This document shows positions 58,223 to 64,000 of a stretch of DNA of 64,000 bases, in pieces (within the stretch, counting starts at the first letter, position 1; every line of letters starts with the position of its first letter). The translations under genes were made by a program, and so were the position numbers. The notes below the pieces were generated by a model. That model was not told where the DNA came from and made no database searches. It saw only the letters and a program-made list of their open reading frames with translations. This stretch comes from Trileptium ribeirensis (Eukaryota > Nematoda > Enoplea > Enoplida > Thoracostomopsidae), in assembly GCA_030248225.1 (NCBI GenBank), contig JASANE010021424.1:49270-113269 (forward strand), given 5' to 3'.

Positions 58223-61030
58223 TTATAGTTCATTAGAAACATCGGAATCACTGTCCCATTGACGGTCAGGGACACGTTTGGACAGTGCATTACCACACCT
58301 TTTCACCCCAATATTCATCTTTTTTACAGTACTAGTAGCTTGCCTACTGTTATGTACCCCGTTTTCAACGGCGGATATCTCTAAAGGGAACACTAACCTT
58401 AGTGGGCGAACTAATGTTTTCTTGTTTGGAAGCTGTAGTTTGAGGGATCGACATCGGCCATCAACACTTTGATTAACTGCAATTATTTTAGCCAATTTCC
58501 ACGAGTTTCGATGTGCATTATCCTTTATAATTACAATGTTTCCAACTGTAGGCAATGTCGTGCTTACATTATACTGTCGGTTACGCGAATTAGACTGTGT
58601 TCGAAGCTCGAGCAAATAACGATCCCTCCAAATTTGCCAAAAATTGTTCAACATTGCCTGAACTCGCTTCCAATTCAAAATTAAGTTACCAGCAGTTGCT
58701 TGAAGTGGGTGCCAATCACGATCCTTGAGCAAAAATTGAGGCAACTGGTTATGTGGACCTCCCAAAAAGTGTGATGGCGTGATAGGGGACGATGACAATT
58801 CCTGATCCAAATATACCAGCGGCCTAGTATTTACAATAGACGCAGCCTCTGCTACTACAGTTTGTAGCTCAACAAGAGTTACGCAACGAGCATAAAATGC
58901 TTTTTTCAACGTTTGCTTCACGAGTCCAACAATTCGCTCGTAAAATCCCCCCATCCAGGGGGAAAGCTCGGTTATGAACTTCCATTGGATTCCGCTGCTC
59001 GAAACGAAGTCGTGTAAATTTTTGTCGGTAATAACGTGACTCCATAATTTATCAAACGTTGTCTTTGTTGCGAGAAAGTGCTTAGCGTTGTCGCTAATGA
59101 TCATTGTTGGTAGGCCATGAACAGCAATAAAACGACGAAGTGACCAAATGAACTGTTCAGCCGTGAGATTGAGGACGACTTCTAGATGTACTGCCCGAAT
59201 GACGGCACATGTAAACAAACTAACCCAAACTTTTGTTGGTTCAGATGTATCGGAGCCTTTTATCAATAGGGGGCCAACATAGTCAATTCCTGTGCATGAA
59301 AAAGCTTTGCACCTTGACACGCGAAATTCCGGCAAGGAGGGCATTGGTTGCTCTTGATAACAACCGCCGCTAACGATGCGACACGTCAAACATGATTTGA
59401 CTACGCGCCTGACTTCGGCTCTACCGGACAAAATCCAATATTTTTGGCGTACTTGCGACAAAGTATGAGATATTCCGCCATGGTTTATGCGACGGTGGAC
59501 ATCGTCGATGATCAAACTGGTGAAGTGGCATCGCTTTGGTAGCAGTTTTGGATATTTGGTATCCTCATCCAGATCAGCATATTCCAGCCTGCCTTGGCAT
59601 CGGATAAACCCTTCTTTATCAACAAAAGGTCGAAGAAATATTAAATGATCTGGGACCTTTGGCTTATTGTTGAAAAATGAAGCAAAGTAATTCCTTTCTG
59701 TTTTGTGCTCCCAAAATGCCAGCGCCAAAGCTAATTCGATTGCTGTCAGTGGACCCGAAACGTTTGATCCTTTACAGTTTTTAACAAATCGATACACCCA
59801 AGCTGTGATGCGCAACAGCTTAAGCAATCGAGAATATTTACTAATTTCAATAAACAAATATTGTTCATTACCATTGTTATTCGAATTGTCATTTGTGAGC
59901 ATGCAAACATCTTCCACGTCCTCCATGCTGCACATTAGACACGATGATACCTCTATATTCTTTGGCCATCGATTATTCTCCCGAATTAACCATGAAGGGC
60001 CTTCCCACCACAAAGGATTTTTCAGCAGATCTTCAAATGAACAACCACGAGAGCATAGATCTGCCGGATTGTCGCTTGTTGGCACATATCGAAAGCAGAT
60101 GTCACCATAACTGTTTATCTCATTGACACGATTGCGAACAAATGCTGTGGTTAAGCCACTTTTACGTTGCCAATGCAGTGCGCATTGGGAATCTGACCAA
60201 AGATATTTCGAGGAAATATTAATATTGAGCTCCCTCGAGACAAAATTGAGCAAACGAGCACCAATTAGTATAGCCATTAACTCGAGGCGAGGAATTGATA
60301 AGGCTTTAAGAGGTGCCACTCTTGATTTAGCAAGGACGATGCGACTAATCGTACCTTGTGATGTTGAGGAACGAAGGTACACAACTGCACCATAAGCATT
60401 TTTAGAGGCGTCGCAATAACAATGTAGTTCATACTGGCGTAACCCGTTTACTATTGCCTCCTTTTTAATTAGCTTGCGGTCCAAAGAATGTGTTGTAATA
60501 TTATGAAGGCTAGCCGCACACTTTCGCCATTTGTCGACTATTTCCGAAGGCAGATCCGTATCCCATCCGAACTTTTCACTCCAAAGTCGCTGCATTAATA
60601 GTTTTGCAACAACACAGACTGGTGCAAAAAAACCACACGGGTCAAACACTGAGGCCAATGATTTCAATATAACCCGTTTTGTACATATTTTGTTGCTGTT
60701 ATCAGAAAACGATGACCACGATAGTGTGTCATGAACTGTATTCCATAGCAACCCGAGAACTTTCGTTTCATGACCGCTCCCTCGATCCAATTCGGGTATC
60801 TCTGCTACAAAACTGTCATCGTTGCTATACCACTCGCGTATATTCATGGATGCCGAATTGAATAAATGCTTTGCTTCTTTGTAAAATAGGTTCGCTTCAT
60901 ATGCGTTGCTAACACCGCATATGACATTATCAACATAGATGTTACCGGCGATTTTGCTAGCAACATGCGCATCGGAGTTTCGAATTAGATGCTGTATCAC
61001 TCCGCCCAACAGAAAAGGGCTAGCAATCAC
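58223..61030 (-). CDS. pol: BEL/Pao Pol, second half (RT end, RNase H, integrase)
   Basis: 935 codons counted from the first Met after an upstream TGA; the true protein would begin upstream. Order: RT end with IYVDN at residues 31-35; the Pao-type connection (about 118-200, FDPCGFFAP); RNase H with Asp206, Glu250 and Asp280; integrase zinc finger His512, His517, Cys547, Cys550; integrase catalytic Asp583, Asp647, Glu698; then a DUF5641-like C-terminal domain (about 770-885). All catalytic residues of RNase H and integrase are present. Integrase would insert the DNA copy. The frame ends at TAA 58225-58223. Confidence 0.92.
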   Translation of the reverse strand: MIASPFLLGGVIQHLIRNSDAHVASKIAGNIYVDNVICGVSNAYEANLFYKEAKHLFNSASMNIREWYSNDDSFVAEIPELDRGSGHETKVLGLLWNTVHDTLSWSSFSDNSNKICTKRVILKSLASVFDPCGFFAPVCVVAKLLMQRLWSEKFGWDTDLPSEIVDKWRKCAASLHNITTHSLDRKLIKKEAIVNGLRQYELHCYCDASKNAYGAVVYLRSSTSQGTISRIVLAKSRVAPLKALSIPRLELMAILIGARLLNFVSRELNINISSKYLWSDSQCALHWQRKSGLTTAFVRNRVNEINSYGDICFRYVPTSDNPADLCSRGCSFEDLLKNPLWWEGPSWLIRENNRWPKNIEVSSCLMCSMEDVEDVCMLTNDNSNNNGNEQYLFIEISKYSRLLKLLRITAWVYRFVKNCKGSNVSGPLTAIELALALAFWEHKTERNYFASFFNNKPKVPDHLIFLRPFVDKEGFIRCQGRLEYADLDEDTKYPKLLPKRCHFTSLIIDDVHRRINHGGISHTLSQVRQKYWILSGRAEVRRVVKSCLTCRIVSGGCYQEQPMPSLPEFRVSRCKAFSCTGIDYVGPLLIKGSDTSEPTKVWVSLFTCAVIRAVHLEVVLNLTAEQFIWSLRRFIAVHGLPTMIISDNAKHFLATKTTFDKLWSHVITDKNLHDFVSSSGIQWKFITELSPWMGGFYERIVGLVKQTLKKAFYARCVTLVELQTVVAEAASIVNTRPLVYLDQELSSSPITPSHFLGGPHNQLPQFLLKDRDWHPLQATAGNLILNWKRVQAMLNNFWQIWRDRYLLELRTQSNSRNRQYNVSTTLPTVGNIVIIKDNAHRNSWKLAKIIAVNQSVDGRCRSLKLQLPNKKTLVRPLRLVFPLEISAVENGVHNSRQATSTVKKMNIGVKRCGNALSKRVPDRQWDSDSDVSNEL

Positions 61031-61060
61031 ACCAAATGGTACTCTAGCAAAACGGTAATG

Positions 61061-62623
61061 TCACCAAATTGTTCCCAGAAGCAGGCTTGTGATGATCACG
61101 AACCCAAAAAAAAATCGTGTCAAATCACGCGAATCTTGATTAACGCCGACTTGTAAAAAAGCCTTTTCAATATCGCTAACTATGGCGATACCATGTGTGC
61201 GAAAGCGAATAATGAGACCGCATAGGTCATCCAATATAACTGGGCCTCGATAAATGCAATCGTTTAGGCTCAAATTGTTTTTTGATGCTTTCGAAGACGC
61301 ATCATATACGATTCTCAGCTTAGTTGTCAATTTGTTTGGTGTCAAAACATAGTGATGAGGTATATAGTGTACTTGATTGCTAGTTTCAGTGCTATCGTCC
61401 GGAACTGTTTCTATTATTCCCGCTTTGAGTTGATCAGAAAAAACTTTATTATATGCTGTGAACAACGATTCATTCGAAGCCATGCGTTTCAAAAGTGAAC
61501 GAAGACGATATAGCGACAATAGTTTGTTATCGGGGAGCTCGGCAACTGTGGGCTTTACCGGCCACGAAACGAAATAACGTTGTTTTATTATGTTGACTGA
61601 TTCGTTAAACATGCGGACAGCTTCTTCGTCATCGGTTGTTGTTGCTGGAGACTTAACGCCGATTTCCTCGAGGCTCCAAAATTTTTCAAGATCTAAGTTT
61701 GTTTCAGTATGCGCAGCTACGTTCATAGCAGACACATAACCATGTGAAGAAGCATCTGAGATGCATCCCGAGGCGATAAATCCAAGTTTTGATGACAAAA
61801 AACCCAAACCGTCGGAGCACTGAACTCGTTCAGTACCTATTATGTCATAATAATAGTCCATTCCAACCAAGACGTCAACATTGACCATCGACGAGGCATC
61901 AGACAAAGGCTCGGCAAGAACTAGTTGCTGAACAATGGGGTACTTTGTTGGATCCAAGGCTGTTTTATAAATCGGCAATGAAATGTTATCGATCACGTTT
62001 GCCGTTAATCGCTTGACGCTTCCGTCAATTTGTTGCACATCAAATTCAACTATTTTATAATCCCGCACTGTTCTGGTTGCATCTGAAAACCCTGCAGTCG
62101 ATATTCGTTCTTGGCCAGTGAGTTTAGCTCCAATCATATCTGCTGCCTTCGATGTAATGAAGGATCGTGTGGAACCATTGTCGAAAAGCAACCTTGCTTT
62201 CAATGAAGTATTACCAACAATTGTTGTACAGGCTGTTTGTAATATAGCTTGTTGACCATGCGAGATTAAGGTTGTCAAAGGTGACTCTGCTGGTGCCAAT
62301 AATTCGGCGTTGGGTCTGGCTTTCCCAGACTTGTTGCCAAATTTAGCCATACATAGACTCCTATGGTGGCCGGGCTTCTTGCAGTGAAAACAAATTGCGG
62401 TTCGTTTGCAATTCTTCAATACATGACCACTGTTGAGACAGCCGATACGTTTATCTTTGAGCTGATTACGACGTGTTTCCACATCTGGAAACTTGAAACA
62501 TTCGTCACTGAAATGATTCTGCGAGCAATAGGCGCATTTTGGCGACTTATCTTTCGAGAAATTGGCATCGTTCGATAACAAGGATGCTGGACCTGATGAT
62601 GCAGCGCCACGTCTCCCGCCGTT
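61061..62623 (-). pseudogene. pol: BEL/Pao Gag end, protease and first half of RT
   Basis: The same frame as the pol segment below it. Codons are numbered from the Met at 62581. Zinc knuckles are Cys16-Cys19-His23-Cys28, a damaged middle one (about 48-58), and Cys64-Cys67-His72-Cys77. A DUF1758-type aspartic protease has its active site at FDNGST (Asp134). The FWSLEEIGV linker precedes RT blocks LRIVYDASSKAS and SDIEKAFLQV. The frame ends at a TGA (61063-61061) in a stretch of about 40 bases read out of frame between an A9 run (61096-61104) and the TGA. This implies two compensating small indels, so the RT is broken at this point. Confidence 0.85.
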
Positions 62624-63617
62624 CTACGACTGTTGGGGTTGAAAACGACTACGATTTTCTCGATTCGGCTGAAAACGTTCCGATTGTGACTTAAGTCCAA
62701 AACTGCGCTGACTTAAATCTCGTGCGCGAATTTCGTCGCGTAATAATTCTCGCAGTGCGGCCAGCGTCCATGGCCTAGCGCCATTTTTACGATGTAATTC
62801 CATTTTGACGTACATCGGGAGCTTTGATAAAATGATTGGCGTGAAAACCTGTCCAAAGGTTTCCTCGGGTAGCCCCAATGCGATGAGGCTTCGTATGTGC
62901 CGTTCGCACTCATCGTAAGTGGCTTGCAACTTATTTGTTTCGTGTGTAACAACCGGTAATGCTAAGAGCGTTTCGAAGTGAGCAAAGATAGCAATTTGAT
63001 TGTTTCCAAAACGTTCTTTTAGCAATTCGACTACAGTACTATAATTATCTGCCGTCAAACGGTATCCCTCGACTACACGAAGCGCATCATTGATTAAGTA
63101 ACTTTTCAGGTACTTCAGCTTATCTACTGCCGTTAATAGATGCCGTTTGATCAATAGTAGACGAAAATGTATCCCAAAATTCATCCCATTTTAATGGGTT
63201 GCCAGAGAATTTGGGAATGTACAGCTTGGGAAGACTCACGGATTTCGTTGGAACTGAATGAAAAGAGGAATTGCCTGATGTGTCATGCGGCGGCCCAATA
63301 GACTGGCGCGGAGATGTTACGAAAGCTTCAACGTTGGCGGTTAACCTCGAAATAGTGTCCAAAATCTTCTCGTCTACCTCAAGTGCCGACTGAATTTCAT
63401 CATCTTGGTTAGCAGGGGGCTGCAACGTTGCTAACATCTCTTCGTTTAAACCGTCCAACCGCGATCGATAGTCTTTCAACTTAGTTATAGTTGACTGGAC
63501 TGTTACTACATCATCAGCACTGGCGATGACCATTTGTAAAGCTTTCTTGATTTCCCGTGTAACATTGGCACGGATAGCCTTACGCTGACTTTGTTTGATA
63601 CTTATTTGTACAGACAT
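62624..63617 (-). pseudogene. gag: BEL/Pao Gag (capsid part), frameshifted
   Basis: It starts at the ATG 63617 (MSVQISIKQSQ). The first 120 residues are helical. Then comes the DUF1759-type segment LPKLYIPKFSGNPLKWDEFW, continued after one frame change between 63184 and 63120 by KLKYLKSYLINDALRVVEGY and LLKERFGN. A basic, Arg/Gln-rich end is cut by TAG at 62626-62624, after which the same frame continues into the zinc knuckles. Gag would form the capsid and package the RNA. Confidence 0.85.
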
Positions 63618-63639
63618 TTTCCGTTATTTTTGGCTAGTA

Positions 63640-64000
63640 CCAAGGATGATAAAAGTTTCTTTTTCTGAACACACGATTAAGCACAAACCCTCTTCTCTCA
63701 TGCAGAGAAATTACGCCTACTAATCATGATGTTTACTTTTTGTTCAAGCAAAAAATATTCAGCAACTGTATGAAACATTCTTCTCTCATTCAGAGAAAAA
63801 GACCAACTTTTTCGCTTGAAATTGTCAAATAATGCTTTTTTCATTGTTTTTCTCGAGTTAAAAAATGTTTATGTTTTTGGATAAAAGCTGGTCGATTTTA
63901 TTATTTATTTACTAATATAACATAATAGCTTACATGTCGTAACTTCGATAGACAGAGTTGTCGAATATTGTCACTGGAACTCCGGACGAATGACCATGTA
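63640..64000 (-). promoter_or_regulatory. Leader and partial 5' LTR of BEL-1
   Basis: Noncoding sequence upstream of gag. Two copies of a small hairpin, TTCTCTCATGCAGAGAA and TTCTCTCATTCAGAGAA, are at about 63691 and 63781. On the minus strand, AATAAA-like signals (complement of TTTATTATTTATTTA) lie at about 63896-63911, as in an LTR R region. TGGTACTAGCC at about 63643-63633 could be a primer site, but I cannot assign a tRNA. Confidence 0.45.

Larger units (their letters stand above)
56990..64000 (-). mobile_element. BEL/Pao retrotransposon BEL-1 with SGNH module, partial
   Basis: One element from the 5' leader/LTR at the right edge through gag, protease, RT, RNase H and integrase to the SGNH frame. 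From 63184 to 56990 everything lies in one frame, interrupted only by TAG (62624), TGA (61061) and TAA (58223). The 3' LTR was not found on the left; the foldback element at 56043 lies where it would begin. The 5' LTR runs out of the window. Confidence 0.8.

Overview
This is eukaryotic, metazoan DNA made almost entirely of mobile elements in various states of decay. I recognise no host protein gene, rRNA or tRNA. The best guess for the organism is an arthropod. The two copies of a very long LTR carry a TATA box, an Inr of the TCAGT type and a downstream GGTCGT element at arthropod-like spacing, and the R1/Jockey-like non-LTR remnant and the BEL/Pao elements fit. A nematode cannot be excluded.

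Layout. (1) 1-13902, minus strand: the 5' part of a giant Ty3/gypsy-like retrotransposon. It has an LTR of about 6.15 kb (7753-13902), a 1.5-kb leader, a 733-codon gag (6233-4032), and, one frame away, a reading frame open for about 4.1 kb that runs off the left edge. That frame carries an unrecognised domain and a signal/membrane segment. No pol is seen between gag and the membrane segment. (2) 13903-25056: minisatellites, non-LTR remnants (15520-16640, 21555-21793), a non-autonomous hAT (19007-19760), a MITE (20844-21198), a 340-bp tandem repeat and a dead ISXO2-like (Merlin) transposase (24083-24863). (3) 25057-31766: a decayed but structurally complete BEL/Pao element with two LTRs and a 5-bp target duplication. 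(4) 31880-38726: a second giant LTR of the same family as the left one, in opposite orientation and probably solo. (5) 38727-56042: a second MITE copy, a second hAT element with perfect 8-bp TSD, tandem and dispersed repeats, a Ty3/gypsy gag remnant (51206-51900) and arrays of short palindromic repeats. (6) 56043-56908: a foldback-like element packed with G/C runs. (7) 56990-64000, minus strand: a second BEL/Pao element with gag, protease, RT, RNase H and integrase, followed by a 407-codon SGNH (GDSL-like) hydrolase frame in the position where retroviruses carry env. This frame is in phase with pol and separated from it by one TAA.

The two most unusual items are the SGNH hydrolase frame attached to the BEL/Pao pol, and the giant-LTR element with its gag-linked open frame. 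All boundaries come from reading terminal repeats and target duplications by eye; no alignment or database search was run.
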